Translations under genes and position numbers: made by a program
NCBI RefSeq assembly: GCF_900182955.1
Contig: NZ_FXUL01000018.1
Location: 1 to 64,000 of the forward strand
DNA: 64,000 nt
Direction: 5' to 3'
From: Noviherbaspirillum suwonense
GTDB taxonomy: Bacteria > Pseudomonadota > Gammaproteobacteria > Burkholderiales > Burkholderiaceae_D
Shown: piece after piece, positions 1 through 10,662 of the stretch
How positions within the stretch are numbered: the first letter of the stretch is position 1
How the letters are laid out: each line of letters begins with the position of its first letter
Notes under the pieces: generated by a model
Databases searched by the model: none
Seen by the model: the letters and a program-made list of their open reading frames with translations, nothing else
What the model was told of the DNA's origin: nothing

Positions 1-2
1 AA

Positions 3-101
3 TTCGTCGAGGTTTACAACCCCGTCTTACAAAAGAATATCAACTTCTTCTGCACCCTACGAAGTCAGCAGACCGGACTTGTGTATAACGAGATGCATTA
101 A
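3..101 (+). CDS. 3' end of an unidentified gene entering from the left edge
   Basis: A frame open from the left edge reads 32 codons and ends at a TAA at 99-101, immediately before the next gene. The residues visible end in GLVYNEMH. No domain can be recognised from so short a piece. It is listed because it is stop-free and abuts the following gene, which fits a transcription unit reading rightward, but it could be chance. Confidence 0.3.
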   Translation, partial: FVEVYNPVLQKNINFFCTLRSQQTGLVYNEMH

Positions 102-131
102 ATGACACGACTGCTCAGGAGAGAGCGTACG

Positions 132-575
132 ATGGCGAGAAGTCTACCCAGAATCGCAACAATATTTGTCGTCGCCGTACTTTTCAATTTTCCGTGGGAA
201 GTAGGGCAAATGTCGCTTTATGTAGAGGAGGGCGATTTGTTGGAATTTGCAGTCCACTGCATCGTTCCAAGTCTTGGCGACGGCATCATCCTCCTGACGA
301 TTTTTGGTATCGGTTTAGGGGTGTCGCGTCGTTCCGACTGGACTGACAAGCCAGGCACAGCTGGATATGCATTGATGCTTTTTTCGGGGTTTTCCATAGC
401 AGTAATCATTGAGTGGGGCGCAGTGTATGTGATTGAACGATGGACCTATACCAACAGCATGCCGCGCTTGCCAGGCTTGGAGGTGGGCCTTAGTCCAATA
501 TTACAAATGATCGTTCTGCCGCCGATCATATTCGGAGTGACTGAATGGTGGCTTAACCTGAGACTGCGGGTGTAA
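132..575 (+). CDS. Hypothetical four-helix inner-membrane protein
   Basis: This 147-residue protein has about four hydrophobic segments (roughly residues 7-28, 38-64, 78-100 and 120-140) and no signal peptide with a cleavage site, so it should sit in the inner membrane. I do not recognise a family. The ATG at 132 was chosen because AGGAGAG lies at 117-123, eight bases upstream. An in-frame ATG at 102 lacks such a site. It stands at the left end of the copper island and reads away from it, so a metal-related role is only a guess from position. Confidence 0.6.
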   Translation: MARSLPRIATIFVVAVLFNFPWEVGQMSLYVEEGDLLEFAVHCIVPSLGDGIILLTIFGIGLGVSRRSDWTDKPGTAGYALMLFSGFSIAVIIEWGAVYVIERWTYTNSMPRLPGLEVGLSPILQMIVLPPIIFGVTEWWLNLRLRV

Positions 576-1075
576 ATTTTCTTCATCGGAAGCACTTAAT
601 TGGTTGCCCTTGTATGGAAATGTCCAGAAACGCAAGCTTTGTAGAAAAGGCTCATACATATATTTATTTTTGTGGTACTGCTCCATAGGTGTAGTTACTG
701 GATCTGTATCTGTTTGCGAGCCAAATCTATAGCAGCATAAAATATCAAGGAATACGGCCTAATTGCAACGGTATTTATCCTGTGGGCTCAGATGGAATTT
801 TCAGGCAAAATTTCTTTCTGAAGAGCGGGCTTGACCCCCCTGACCGTCTGGCGAATTGTCTTTACCTCATAGCACCTTTTGAGCCATCACTTTGCTGCTG
901 CCTGCTGCCCCGTTGCAACACGGCTACATTCAATTTCGATCATGCGGCGCAAACATCATGCCGCGACATTTCATTAAATTTTCATTTAGCCTGATCAAAG
1001 GTCTTCCCTTTGATCAGGACCGCCCAGACATTACCGGCAGGCTTGTCGGCTAGTGCAGCGACTACCATACATATG
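576..1075. other. Gene-free stretch at the left of the copper island
   Basis: No convincing gene is seen here. Short open frames lack ribosome binding sites and recognisable residues. The clearest structure is the perfect inverted repeat at 990-1018, listed separately, near the 3' end of the EF-hand gene that reads leftward. Confidence 0.5.
990..1018. repeat. Perfect 12-bp inverted repeat, possible terminator
   Basis: CCTGATCAAAGG (990-1001) and CCTTTGATCAGG (1007-1018) are perfect inverted copies around a 5-base loop. The repeat lies 57 bases past the stop of the EF-hand gene on the minus strand. On that strand it is not followed by a clean T tract, so it may be an mRNA-stabilising hairpin rather than an intrinsic terminator. 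Confidence 0.5.
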
Positions 1076-1432
1076 TTAACGGTTGGGTTTTCCCATCTCG
1101 TGCTGCGGCATGTTGTCATGCTTGCCCATGCTACCCGTCATCATGCCATGCATCATGTCGCAGTGCTTCGCCATGCTGGTCGCATCGATGACACCATCCT
1201 TGCCCTTCATCATATCGAACATGGCTTCATGCGACTTCATGAACTCGTCCTTGGTGATCTTGCCATCGTTATTGGAGTCCATTTTCATCATGTCCATCAT
1301 CATTTTGCCGGACCCTCTCATCATCCCGCCCATCTTCACTTCGCTTCCAGCTTGCGGCTGTTGGGCCCCTGCTGAAACACAGCCCGCGAGAATGATGGTG
1401 GAGCCAAGAATTAATATGCGTATTTGCTTCAT
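1076..1432 (-). CDS. Met/His-rich EF-hand lipoprotein, probable periplasmic copper-binding protein
   Basis: The 118-residue product starts with a lipoprotein signal (lipobox LAGC, residues 15-18) and so is probably anchored in an envelope membrane. Residues 33-50 are extremely Met-rich. A canonical EF-hand loop follows (D52, N54, D56, G57, I59, E63). The C-terminal third has repeated H-D-M and H-x-M groupings and ends in a His/Met tail. Met/His clusters of this sort bind copper in periplasmic chaperones. The EF-hand would bind calcium or be structural. Family assignment rests on composition and context, near CusF-like and CusCBA genes. It reads leftward alone, with a hairpin beyond its stop. 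Confidence 0.7.
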   Translation of the reverse strand: MKQIRILILGSTIILAGCVSAGAQQPQAGSEVKMGGMMRGSGKMMMDMMKMDSNNDGKITKDEFMKSHEAMFDMMKGKDGVIDATSMAKHCDMMHGMMTGSMGKHDNMPQHEMGKPNR

Positions 1433-1707
1433 TTAAATCTCCTTCAAAAACACTCGGGATTAAAATTACTGCCCTCAGTAAGGCTCGTTTTGTAGAGTGG
1501 CAGTGTTGATGGGGTTACCACTTCCAAGCCATGGCAGTCGAGATTGCCAATCACTGCTATCTTTGCTCATGAAGGCCGTAGCAAGATCCAACGAGGCTTC
1601 AACATCACGCCATTGCAGCTCAAGTGACAATATAACATCCACGTTAGCGACACTTGCCATGGTTGCTCCAAAAAGAAGAAAGGTGGAACGCCTCCGCTTG
1701 GTGCCTG

Positions 1708-1968
1708 TTACCCTCTTTTATCTGTCATATCGATGTTTGGCGATGGTGCTTGAGGCTTTTGTTCGCTGTCGGAAGTGGCGCAGCTCTGGCCATTTTGGCT
1801 ATGCATCATCTTCATGCAAAAGAGCATCGACAGAGGGCAGAGCAGGAATAACAACGTCGGCGAGGCAGCGAGAATCCAATCGCGGAAGTCCGGTAGCGCC
1901 ACATAGGTGATACCTACTACCGCCAACATCACAAGCCCCATTTTCAACATAGTTTTAGCATTACACAT
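1708..1968 (-). CDS. Small DUF2933-like membrane protein of the copper island
   Basis: This 86-residue protein has two hydrophobic segments (about residues 8-24 and 33-52). The second ends in a Cys/Met/His-rich stretch containing CPLSMLFCMKMMH. The tail is polar. The layout matches small DUF2933-type proteins that often sit beside cation-efflux genes in proteobacteria, whose function is unknown. AGGAAA seven bases before the ATG supports the start. The Cys-Met-Met-His run at the membrane face could bind metal, which is inference. Confidence 0.6.
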   Translation of the reverse strand: MCNAKTMLKMGLVMLAVVGITYVALPDFRDWILAASPTLLFLLCPLSMLFCMKMMHSQNGQSCATSDSEQKPQAPSPNIDMTDKRG

Positions 1969-3492
1969 TTTTAATTTCCTCAGGTAGTTTGCGTTTTACA
2001 GCCCAAATTCGCTTCGCCCTCAATGCCATTCAGGACTGCGTTTCACTCGTGTTTTCCAAAGGCGTTTGATTCGTTTGGCGACTGTTCCAAGCGCGTTATA
2101 AAGATGAACGCGTATGTCGATCTTTCCGGCTCCTAGAGCAGTCGACCCATCAATTCCCAGCATGCACTAGCCATCTCTAACGGAGACCCATCATTGTCAT
2201 CATGTTTGTATGCATGAACGCTTTCGCCACGACGGCAACGATTGCCATCAAACCAATTGCGGCAAACAAAACAGAAGAACTTTTATAACTGGCGATTGAG
2301 TCGTCATGTTCCCAACAGGTAAAGATTCCCTTGCTTGAGGTGCTTAAATTGTTGATTCAGAATCGTGAAACAAGTACATAAAAGAATCTCTCATTGCCGC
2401 CAGAGTCAAGGGTTTTAACACCAACAGCAGCAAATATGGCTAAACAATCGGGCACCTTGCCCACGTCGCAAATGTCGGCAATGAAATCGTGCGTTGCTGC
2501 CAAGAACGCCAATTGTCGATGCGCGACGTATATATCCACCTGACCTTGTTGACCGTATCCGCTTAATTAAGTGGGCTCAAAAATTGGGTTTTCGCTCGAC
2601 GAAATCGTAACATTACTCAAGCTTGCATACTGGATCAACCGTAATGAGATTCAAAAATTCGCCATTGACCGTGCTGTACAAATTCAAAAAAAATGATGCA
2701 TTTGCAAAGCATGGAGCATCTGCCGTCTAGCTGATAATTGAAGTAGCGATTACCGGACATATGTAACCCTGCTCCATCATTACTGCCTTCACATACAAGG
2801 GAGGCAGTAACGCCAGCAACCATTGACGGATAATCAACCAGCAAGTAATAACGCGAACTGAAGTAACCTGCTTTATTAGTAAGCATTCCGTGGGATTGGT
2901 TCATTCGCCAATAGGAGATTACAAAACTGTAATTGAACGGTAATCTTCAAGGGTCGCTCCGTTTTGCCTGCGTGCTGATGTGTGCTATACCCATATTGTG
3001 CTTCCTAGTCGATATAGATCGGTTTTCCGAGGGCGCAGGCAGGCAACCATCTTGCCGACGCCGGGCTTCCTGCCACCAGCAGAAGGCACAGCACACCAGC
3101 ACTTAATGACGGCGAATCGCATGGTCACTGCGCACCATGAAGCGAGCCCGGCTAAGCTGATCCTTCATTTGCTTATGCCTTGCTCAACCCAGTGCCGCAA
3201 GCGATATAGAGGACTACTTCTGCCAAGGAGGCCTCAAGCGGCAGGTTGGTCCTCAAGTACCAAGTCGACGGCGCCGGTAAAAATGATGGCTCGTTCCATT
3301 GCCTTGGATATGAATTGTGCCAAACCGAGACATCAACGTTGCCAAGAACATTCTCACGGTCGGACACGGCCGTCTCGCAGTAAGAATCCCCGCCCTTTTC
3401 GCGCACGCGACAGCCCTTCATTGCTGAGGGCGAGGAAGTTGTCAACAATGGCACTTTTAAAGTGCCCAAATTACAACTTATTCGCTGAATGT
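1969..3492. other. 1.5-kb decayed stretch with a candidate copper box
   Basis: No gene can be supported. Two minus-strand frames (2357-2539 and 2635-2904) are open but lack a ribosome binding site and a recognisable family. The plus-strand frame at 2980-3564 has an unnatural composition. A palindrome at 2919-2932 resembles the copper boxes elsewhere in the window, so this stretch probably once held a copper-regulated gene that has decayed. Confidence 0.45.
2919..2932. promoter_or_regulatory. Candidate CusR/CopR box (TTAC-AAAACT-GTAA)
   Basis: The sequence TTACAAAACTGTAA has TTAC/GTAA arms around six bases. It matches palindromes at 11163-11176 and 11579-11592. CusR, PcoR and CopR of the OmpR family bind similar ACA-N4-TGT palindromes. 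No intact gene lies directly downstream on either strand, so this copy may be a relic. Confidence 0.45.
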
Positions 3493-3897
3493 TCAACGAG
3501 CCTCTGTAATTACGTAATTTCCTCCCTCTTTTACAAATTCCACATTGATATTCTTACCAACTGACATCGTTTTAAGCAGGGCTTTGTCGCGAACGGAAAA
3601 ACCCATAGTCATGGCGGGCCATTTGAGACTTTCGACTGGTCCATGTGCCAAAGTGATTGTTCCTTTTTGAGGTTCTACGCTTTTTACGATACCGGTCGCC
3701 TTATGTACCTGACCGGCAGTACCGGAATCGGACATGCTTTTGCTTTCAGTACTCCGGTTCTTCATTTCCATACCTGATTTCATATCCATGTCTTTCTTGC
3801 CCTTCATATCCATATCGCTCATTTTATTATCCTGAGCAAACACTACATTTGAAGAGGCGAGGGCAATCAGAATAGAAGCAACTGCGAACGTTTTCAT
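3493..3897 (-). CDS. CusF-like periplasmic copper chaperone
   Basis: The 134-residue product has a signal peptide (about residues 1-21) and a Met/Lys/Asp-rich linker with DMDMK and GMEMK repeats (about 25-58). A CusF-type domain follows at about 64-134. In that domain the copper site is intact: H85, W93, M96 and M98 in the pattern H-x7-W-P-x-M-T-M, where the Trp caps Cu(I) by a cation-pi contact. CusF hands Cu(I)/Ag(I) to the CusB adaptor in the periplasm. AAGGA six bases upstream supports the start. The Met-rich linker is longer than in E. coli CusF and may add weak copper sites. Confidence 0.8.
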   Translation of the reverse strand: MKTFAVASILIALASSNVVFAQDNKMSDMDMKGKKDMDMKSGMEMKNRSTESKSMSDSGTAGQVHKATGIVKSVEPQKGTITLAHGPVESLKWPAMTMGFSVRDKALLKTMSVGKNINVEFVKEGGNYVITEAR

Positions 3898-4015
3898 AAG
3901 AATCCTTTTCGGTTAGATAAAGTATAAAGTTATTTAATCAATATTTAATGCGGCAGTTATAGAAATTGACTGCGTTATTGTAGCGAATCGCCAATAACGC
4001 GGCCTTTGGCTGTTA

Positions 4016-4240
4016 TCAGCTTTGATTCATCATTGTATGGCACCCTTTCATCATCTTTTGCATTTTCGCGTTTTTACTCTCCTGTTGTTGGGGCGTCACT
4101 TCGTTCGAAGACCCTTGGTGCATCCGCCCAGCATGCACCTTGCGGCCGTCTTCGATCAGCGCCCAATTTGGACCAGCTAAAACAGGAAGCGTCGTGTTAA
4201 AAAGTACAACTCCAATCAATACTAAAAGTGGCTTTTTCAT
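4016..4240 (-). CDS. Small secreted protein downstream of cusA, probable copper accessory
   Basis: This 74-residue protein has a signal peptide (about residues 1-22, ending VLAGP). The short mature chain ends in a Met/His/Cys cluster containing MQKMMKGCHTMM. No known domain is seen. GAGGAG lies about seven bases before the ATG. It follows cusA on the same strand after about 200 bases, so it could be the last gene of the cusCBA transcript. The terminal Met-Cys-His-Met group suggests metal binding, which is inference. Confidence 0.6.
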   Translation of the reverse strand: MKKPLLVLIGVVLFNTTLPVLAGPNWALIEDGRKVHAGRMHQGSSNEVTPQQQESKNAKMQKMMKGCHTMMNQS

Positions 4241-4442
4241 GATCTGCTCCTCGTTACGCTTCTATATATTGGAAAAGATGGCGGCAAATATCTGTTTGCA
4301 TCTTTTCCGCTTCGTATTGAGCCAAAAGCGCGTTCAATACTTGATTTGTAATCGCGCCGCCGTCCCTGCCGGTCTTTGCGGGAAGTAAAGATACGATCCG
4401 GCAATTCAAAGGTCTTTAAATGGATTTTGTGGTTGCTCCTAG

Positions 4443-7400
4443 TCATTGGATCGGCTCGTAGACCGCGTCGATGCGTTGATGAGAGAAAACGTGGGCATGG
4501 CGTAATGTGCGCCTTCTCAGCAACAGATACACGACTGGCACAACGAACATCGACAACAGGGGGGCTGTGATCATCCCGCCAACCATGGGTGCGGCAATTC
4601 GCTGCATGACCTCCGAGCCCGTGCCAGAGCCGACCATAATGGGTACCAAGCCGGCGATAATGACCGCGACTGTCATCGCTTTGGGACGCACACGCAGGAC
4701 AGCGCCTTCTCGGATCGCGTTGAGTAAATCTGCTTCGCTGATTTTTCCTGCTATGAGACGGGCTTCCCAAGCTTGTTTTAGGTAGAGCAGCATAATCACG
4801 CCAAATTCGGCGGCCACACCGGCAAGAGCAATGAAGCCGACACCGCTTGCAATCGAGAGGTTGTGGCCGAGAATCCATTCCAGCCAAATACCGCCTGCCA
4901 GAGCAAAGGGAAGTGTTCCCATGATCAGTGCTGCCTCGTCGAAGCGCTGGAACGTGAGGTAAAGCAGCACAAAAATGATCAGCAAAGTTGCCGGCACGAC
5001 TACTTTCAACTTTTTGCTTGCACGCTCAAGGTATTCGAATTGTCCTGACCAGGAGATTGAATATCCAGGTGGTAATTTCACTTCCTTTGCGACCGCCTGC
5101 TGCATGTCTTTCACGGCTGAGCTTAAGTCTCGGCCACGAATATCAACGTATACCCATCCTGACAGGCGAGCGTTTTCGCTTTTGAGCATGGGCGGGCCGT
5201 CATTAATTTTGATATTGGCGACATCCCCGAGCCGAATCTGCGCCCCGCGCTCTGTCAACACTGGTAACTGTCGCAGCTTTTCAACTGAATCACGTACCTC
5301 GCGTGGGTAACGCAGATTGATCGGGAACCGCTGTAGTCCCTCGATCGTTTCTCCAATGTTGTCCCCACCAATAGCGGAAGAAACGATGCTTTGTACGTGT
5401 GCGATGTTTAGCCCGTAACGGGCGGCTGCATCACGATCGATGTTGACGTCGACATAGCGGCCTCCATTGAGTCGTTCTGCTAGCGCTGAAGAAACCCCCG
5501 ACACTTTTTTTACAACCCGTTCGATCTCGCCAGTGACGCGATCGATTTCTTGCAGGTCTGTACCGGCAACTTTGACGCCAACAGGGCTCTTGATTCCAGT
5601 GGCCAGCATATCAATTCGGTTCCTGATCGGCGGTACCCAGATGTTCGATAAGCCTGGAACTTTGACCGCGCGATCAAGCTCTTCAATAAGCTTGTCTGTT
5701 GTCATGCCGGCACGCCACTGGTCACGCGGTTTGAATTGAATGGTTGTCTCGAACATCTCCAGAGGTGCTGGGTCTGTGGCGGTTTCTGCCCGGCCTGCTT
5801 TGCCGAACACGGTTGCAACCTCCGGAACTGTTTTGATGAGCCGATCGGTTTGCTGCAATAGTTGTGACACTTTGCCGGCTGATAGACCGGGTAACGCAGA
5901 TGGCATGTAAAGTACGTCACCTTCGTCCAGTGCCGGCATGAACTCGCCTCCTAAGCGGGTAAGAGGCCAAACGGTCACGACAGCCAAGACAGCAGCAGCA
6001 AGAAGCGTCACCTTCGGGAATCGCAGGGCCACGTCGAGTAGAGGACGGTAAAGCGCAATCAGGAAACGGTTGAGCGGATTCTTTTGCTCAGCTGGAATGC
6101 GACCACGAATCAGATATCCCATCAATACAGGGATCAGTGTCACGGCAAGGCCAGCAGCGGCGGCCATCGCGTATGTTTTCGTAAAGGCCAGCGGCGAGAA
6201 AAGACGTCCTTCCTGAGCTTCCAAGGTAAACACAGGGATGAATGACAAGACAATAATCAGCAGCGAAAAAAATAGCGCGGGACCAACTTCCGATGCAGAG
6301 TCACCGATGACCCGCCAATGTTCCTCGCCTTTAAGCTTCTTACCCGGATTTGCGTGGTTCCATGCTTCGATATGTTTGTGGGCGTTCTCGATCATAACTA
6401 CAGCGGCGTCGACCATGGCACCGATTGCGATGGCAATCCCGCCAAGGGACATGATGTTGGCATTGACTCCTTGGTAGTACATCACGATGTACGCGGCCAG
6501 TATCCCGAGTGGGAGTGAGATGATAGCTACCAATGCAGATCGAATGTGAAAAAGGAAGATGGCGCATACGACAGCAACCACAATAAATTCTTCGACGAGT
6601 TTATGTTCGAGGTTTGTAACAGCGCGGTCAATAAGATTGGATCTGTCGTAAGTTGGGATAATTTCGACGCCTGGGGGCAAGCTGGATTTAAGGTTTTCGA
6701 GCTTAGCTTTCACCGCTTCAATCGTTTCCAGCGCATTTTTCCCCGATCGCATAACAATTACCCCGCCCGCAACCTCGCCCTCGCCGTTAAGTTCTGCAAT
6801 ACCGCGACGCATTTCTGGACCGACTTGTATGCGTGCGACATCACCCAGGCGCACCGACACGCCAGCATCCGTGGTGGTCAAGGGGATCTTCCGGAAATCA
6901 TCGAGGGACGTCAGATAGCCGGATGCGCGTACCATGTACTCGGCTTCACCAAGTTCCAGTACAGAGCCGCCTGATTCCTGATTCGCCTTTTGCACGGCTT
7001 CAATTACTTTGCCGTGCGGGATATTGTAGGCACGCAGCTTGTCCGGGTCTAAAACGATCTGGTACTGACGCACCATCCCGCCGATGCTGGCTACCTCTGA
7101 GACGTTAGCTACTGTTTTTAGTTCGTACTTAAGGAACCAGTCCTGCAACGTGCGTAGTTGGGACAGGTCCATCTTTCCACTGCGGTCGACCAGCGCGTAT
7201 TCATATACCCAGCCAACACCAGTCGCGTCAGGTCCCAATGCTGTTTTTGCCTGGGGCGGAAGGCGTGATTGGACCTGATTCAAATATTCGAGGACACGTG
7301 ATCGAGCCCAGTAGGGGTCTGTGTTGTCCTCGAACAGGATATAGACGAATGAATCGCCAAAGAACGAGTACCCTCTAACCGTTTTTGCACCAGGCACAGA

Positions 7401-7622
7401 AAGCATCGTCGTTGTCAATGGATACGTCACCTGATTTTCAACGATCTGCGGCGCTTGGCCCGGATAGGTGGTCCGGATAATGACCTGAACGTCTGAAAGG
7501 TCGGGAAGGGCATCAACCGGTGTGCGCGATAACGCCCAGATGCCCCAGGCAGTCATCATCAGCGTGGCAAGTAATACCAAAAAACGGTTGATAATCGACC
7601 AGCGAATTAGCTTGGCAATCAT
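4443..7622 (-). CDS. cusA: CusA-type copper/silver RND efflux pump
   Basis: At 1059 residues this is a full-length heavy-metal RND transporter, the inner-membrane proton-driven pump of a CusCBA tripartite exporter. The TM4 signature reads [20 protein letters not shown], with the essential Asp typical of the Cu/Ag (HME4) branch. The three methionines that line the CusA copper path appear in the contexts LYMPS, LEMFETT and RIDMLATG. This favours Cu(I)/Ag(I) over the Zn/Co/Cd substrates of CzcA. Its start overlaps the cusB stop by four bases (ATGA), which implies translational coupling. The last 15 residues are a polar tail after the final helix. No frameshift is seen. Confidence 0.95.
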   Translation of the reverse strand: MIAKLIRWSIINRFLVLLATLMMTAWGIWALSRTPVDALPDLSDVQVIIRTTYPGQAPQIVENQVTYPLTTTMLSVPGAKTVRGYSFFGDSFVYILFEDNTDPYWARSRVLEYLNQVQSRLPPQAKTALGPDATGVGWVYEYALVDRSGKMDLSQLRTLQDWFLKYELKTVANVSEVASIGGMVRQYQIVLDPDKLRAYNIPHGKVIEAVQKANQESGGSVLELGEAEYMVRASGYLTSLDDFRKIPLTTTDAGVSVRLGDVARIQVGPEMRRGIAELNGEGEVAGGVIVMRSGKNALETIEAVKAKLENLKSSLPPGVEIIPTYDRSNLIDRAVTNLEHKLVEEFIVVAVVCAIFLFHIRSALVAIISLPLGILAAYIVMYYQGVNANIMSLGGIAIAIGAMVDAAVVMIENAHKHIEAWNHANPGKKLKGEEHWRVIGDSASEVGPALFFSLLIIVLSFIPVFTLEAQEGRLFSPLAFTKTYAMAAAAGLAVTLIPVLMGYLIRGRIPAEQKNPLNRFLIALYRPLLDVALRFPKVTLLAAAVLAVVTVWPLTRLGGEFMPALDEGDVLYMPSALPGLSAGKVSQLLQQTDRLIKTVPEVATVFGKAGRAETATDPAPLEMFETTIQFKPRDQWRAGMTTDKLIEELDRAVKVPGLSNIWVPPIRNRIDMLATGIKSPVGVKVAGTDLQEIDRVTGEIERVVKKVSGVSSALAERLNGGRYVDVNIDRDAAARYGLNIAHVQSIVSSAIGGDNIGETIEGLQRFPINLRYPREVRDSVEKLRQLPVLTERGAQIRLGDVANIKINDGPPMLKSENARLSGWVYVDIRGRDLSSAVKDMQQAVAKEVKLPPGYSISWSGQFEYLERASKKLKVVVPATLLIIFVLLYLTFQRFDEAALIMGTLPFALAGGIWLEWILGHNLSIASGVGFIALAGVAAEFGVIMLLYLKQAWEARLIAGKISEADLLNAIREGAVLRVRPKAMTVAVIIAGLVPIMVGSGTGSEVMQRIAAPMVGGMITAPLLSMFVVPVVYLLLRRRTLRHAHVFSHQRIDAVYEPIQ

Positions 7623-9244
7623 TTTTTGGCACCTCCTGCACTACGAGGCGCTTCCTGACTTTGTGAGGCGGCTCCCCCCGTATTGCTCTTTGCAGCGCCT
7701 GGCGCAGTACCAGCCGGCGAAATCGTGGCGATCTCATAGGCACCATCTTTAATCGGGCGGATCTCGAACGTCACAGTGTCGCCGACCGCAATAGTTTTTG
7801 GTACGCCGCTTGCCGGGGCTTTGAAACCCATTGTCATTTCGCCCCATTGCAGGCTTGGGATCGGGCCGTGTGAGATTGTGATTTCATCATTGCTAATGCT
7901 TTCGATCTTGCCCCTTCCCGCGTGTGTCTGATTATTTGAGGTTCTGCTCGTGCCGCCCTGGGGGGCGTCGCCCATGCGAGTTTCAGTTCCTTTAAGGCTG
8001 GCCTCCGAGTCAATCAGGAATTGTCCTGAAACGACCACTTTCTGTCCTTCTTCAAGGCCTTTGCGAATCTCTGTCTGCCCGTTTGCCTCGGCACCAATCT
8101 CTACATCGACTGGAGTAAACCCGCCGTTATCTTGGGCGACCATCACAACGCTACGTTTGCCCGTCTGGATTACTGCTTCCGTGGGAATGGTCAAGACCTC
8201 TTGTTTAGTGGCGGGAGTGAAGTTAATGGTGGCAAACATTCCTGGGACCAGACGCCCCTCAGGATTTGCCAATTCCACACGAGCTTTTAAGGTACGCGTC
8301 GCAGAATTTACCTCGGGAAGAATAGCGCTAACTTTTCCCTTGAGCGTCGTGCCTGGCAGAGATGGCGTACGTGCTTGGACCGCTGCACCAGGGCGTACTT
8401 GGGCGGAAAGATTTTCTGGGACGTCCGCATTTACCCATATCGTGCTTAAGCCATTGATGCGGAATAGGGAACCACCAGACATGACGGTCATGCCTTCGCG
8501 CACAGACAACTCAGCAATAACGCCGCTGATAGGCGCAATAATTGTCATTCGTGGCTGGAGCTTTGCTGTAGTCTCAACCAAGCGGATCTGCTCATCGCTC
8601 ATCCCTACCAAGCGCATGCGCTGGCGTGCGGCGTCCAATAAGTCCTTCGTTTCTGGTCCTTGCATCTGTTTTACGGTTAAGTAATCTTCTTGGGCTGCGA
8701 TCCAGTCAGGGACGTATATTTGAACGAGCGGCTGACCTTTTCGAACTGGGTCAAGCGGGGCTCTCACGTAGAGGCGTTCAACAAATCCATTGCTTCGTGC
8801 CTGTATAACGGCTACATCGCGTTCGTTGTAGGCGACACTTCCAACAGCTTCAACGACAGCAGCGACGTTTCCCTTGATTACTTCGGCGGTTCGCACTCCC
8901 AAGTTTTGTTGTACACGAGGACTGATCGTGATTTTGCCGTCGTCACCGGCTTCGCCTGCATACACCGGCACCAGTTGCATGTCCATGAATGGTGATTTTC
9001 CGGGCTTGTCAAACTTCTGACCCGGCACCATCGGGTCATGCCAATAAAGCACTTTCCTCCCGCTCGCTGGATCGACTTTACTGGCTTCTGATGTTCCATT
9101 AGCTGCTTGTTGACCGGTCTTCGCTGGCGAGTCCGACGGAGTCATTTTCATGCCTTGTTGCATGCCGAATGAATACAAGCCGTATCCTCCGGCACCAAGC
9201 GCACCTGTTAATAGAACTACAAGCAAAATCTTTTTGGCGTTCAT
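7619..9244 (-). CDS. cusB: CusB-type periplasmic adaptor with a fused CusF domain
   Basis: This 541-residue membrane-fusion protein links CusA to the outer-membrane channel. An N-terminal membrane anchor (about residues 5-25) is followed by a heavy-metal-binding segment at 66-95 with YWHDPM and SPFMDM motifs. Lipoyl/hairpin and beta-barrel adaptor domains fill about 110-420. The C-terminal part, 441-511, is a complete CusF-like domain with H-G-P, W and M-T-M copper ligands. A Gly/Ala/Ser tail closes the protein. Fusing the chaperone to the adaptor is known in some betaproteobacterial systems. The gene overlaps cusC upstream and cusA downstream by four bases each. Confidence 0.93.
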   Translation of the reverse strand: MNAKKILLVVLLTGALGAGGYGLYSFGMQQGMKMTPSDSPAKTGQQAANGTSEASKVDPASGRKVLYWHDPMVPGQKFDKPGKSPFMDMQLVPVYAGEAGDDGKITISPRVQQNLGVRTAEVIKGNVAAVVEAVGSVAYNERDVAVIQARSNGFVERLYVRAPLDPVRKGQPLVQIYVPDWIAAQEDYLTVKQMQGPETKDLLDAARQRMRLVGMSDEQIRLVETTAKLQPRMTIIAPISGVIAELSVREGMTVMSGGSLFRINGLSTIWVNADVPENLSAQVRPGAAVQARTPSLPGTTLKGKVSAILPEVNSATRTLKARVELANPEGRLVPGMFATINFTPATKQEVLTIPTEAVIQTGKRSVVMVAQDNGGFTPVDVEIGAEANGQTEIRKGLEEGQKVVVSGQFLIDSEASLKGTETRMGDAPQGGTSRTSNNQTHAGRGKIESISNDEITISHGPIPSLQWGEMTMGFKAPASGVPKTIAVGDTVTFEIRPIKDGAYEIATISPAGTAPGAAKSNTGGAASQSQEAPRSAGGAKK

Positions 9245-10584
9245 TTTGAGTCTTCAAAAATAGGCATGAATTGATGCGAATCGACCGCATCGATCGGAAA
9301 TAGATAATTGAGTTGTGCCCATAACCGGGCCGTCTCGGCTTCCAGTTGCAGACCTTGAAGCCGCATGTCAATGACATTGCGGCGAGAGGCCAACACCTCG
9401 GATAAAGTCGCTTTTCCACCCCGGTATGCCGCGATTACAGCACCGGTGCGATCGTTGGCAAGGGGTATGAGTTCGTTCTCGTACCTTTGCTGCCGCTCCT
9501 TGCCGTTTTCCCATTCATTGATCATTGCGCGTGTCTGCGCGACATGCTCGCGCACCATGTCGTCACGTTCCGCTTTGGCTTGCTCCACCAAAGCAAGCTT
9601 GGAAGAAAGTTCGCGCTCCTGACGGTTTTTTTGGTCCCATTGCAAAGGAAGAGATATACCTACCGAAACCATGTTTGAATAGGCTGGACCACGTTGTTGG
9701 TATGCTACCTCGACTGACCAATCGGCCCGCTTGTTCGCTTCAGCTAATTTCGCCTCTGCAGCAGCAATTTCGGCTTGCTTTGCCACGATGGCAATTTCAG
9801 GGTGATGCAGAAGCACCGTATCTAAAGTCGCCGGATCGAGTCGAATTTCATTGGTAGGTGGCTTTGCGGCCAAGGGCATATCCGCCGCTTTGCCGATCCA
9901 GCGGGAGAGGATTGTTTTGGCGTTGAGAATGCGTCGTTGTGCTTCGCTACTTTGGTTATCGAAGGTCGCTACAGCACTACGCGCTGCAAAAATGTCTGCC
10001 TGGTTGCCACGACCGGCACGATATGCGCCTTCAGCTGCCTGTATTTCCAGTTTCGCTTGCGTCCTCTGCTCTGTGATGGCAGCGTCGATGGCCTGCGCAT
10101 AGTACAGGTCAAGCCAGGCGAGCGCTGTTGCACGCTCGACAGATGCAACAGCAAACGATTTTTCGGCAAGTCCTTTTTCCGCTTCACGTTCAAAACGTTC
10201 GGAACGGGCCTGCCGCTTGTCTGAACGCGTCAACTCCTGCATGAGGCCAATTCGACGCATGGTCATAAAGTCGTTAGTCAAGCTGAACCGATCAGGTCCG
10301 TTGACTGGAAGGTTATCAATTCCGGCCCTCAGGATCGGGTCGGGCAATTGACCGGCCGCCACAGCCATGTCCCGTGAGGAGCTAACAGCGTAGTCTTTTG
10401 CGGCTACTTGGCGTGAGAGTTCGACTGCCCGCTGCTGAGCAGCGAGTAGGCTTAATGATCCTTCTTGAGACCAGGCGCCTGACGAAAAGGTCAGGGCGGC
10501 TGAGATTGCAAATATGCAACTCCCTCGGCGGAGCCGAGACACGACAACGGGCGTCGAAGATGACGCGGTAAACGGGTAAAGCAT
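9241..10584 (-). CDS. cusC: CusC/TolC-family outer-membrane factor
   Basis: The product of about 447 residues belongs to the outer membrane efflux protein family, which forms a trimeric tunnel. The signal region is followed by two repeats of long helices rich in Ala, Glu and Arg, as in TolC/CusC/CzcC. The ATG at 10584 is preferred because GGAGG lies four bases upstream. An in-frame ATG at 10602 has no such site. It is the first gene of cusCBA, with four-base overlaps between all three. The Shine-Dalgarno sequence lies in one arm of a long inverted repeat (10584-10662) and may be masked. Confidence 0.9.
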   Translation of the reverse strand: MLYPFTASSSTPVVVSRLRRGSCIFAISAALTFSSGAWSQEGSLSLLAAQQRAVELSRQVAAKDYAVSSSRDMAVAAGQLPDPILRAGIDNLPVNGPDRFSLTNDFMTMRRIGLMQELTRSDKRQARSERFEREAEKGLAEKSFAVASVERATALAWLDLYYAQAIDAAITEQRTQAKLEIQAAEGAYRAGRGNQADIFAARSAVATFDNQSSEAQRRILNAKTILSRWIGKAADMPLAAKPPTNEIRLDPATLDTVLLHHPEIAIVAKQAEIAAAEAKLAEANKRADWSVEVAYQQRGPAYSNMVSVGISLPLQWDQKNRQERELSSKLALVEQAKAERDDMVREHVAQTRAMINEWENGKERQQRYENELIPLANDRTGAVIAAYRGGKATLSEVLASRRNVIDMRLQGLQLEAETARLWAQLNYLFPIDAVDSHQFMPIFEDSK

Positions 10585-10662
10585 TAAACCTCCGGAAAGC
10601 ATTGATCATCACCGTTCACACACAGGCGTGACGATGGCGAGCGATACAATCTGGAGGTTTAA
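10584..10662 (-). promoter_or_regulatory. Inverted repeat that can mask the cusC ribosome binding site
   Basis: On the minus strand, TTAAACCTCC at 10662-10653 contains the TAA stop of the upstream 135-residue gene. GGAGGTTTAA at 10593-10584 contains the cusC Shine-Dalgarno sequence and reaches its start codon. The two are perfect 10-bp complements. A ribosome ending at the upstream stop would open the stem, so this looks like a translational coupling switch. The pairing is seen in the sequence; the role is inferred. Confidence 0.45.

Noticed and set aside
782-994. 70-codon plus-strand frame
   Set aside because: Cys/Pro-rich without ribosome site; nothing recognisable. A TTGACC inside it lacks the dyad of MerR-type promoters.
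1466-1481. TTACTG-CCCT-CAGTAA palindrome near the EF-hand gene as a fourth copper box
   Set aside because: The spacing between TTAC and GTAA is eight, not six, and the centre differs, so it was not counted with the three boxes.
2980-3564. 194-codon plus-strand frame in the decayed stretch
   Set aside because: No ribosome site, no hydrophobic core or known motif, and it runs into the antisense of the CusF-like gene.
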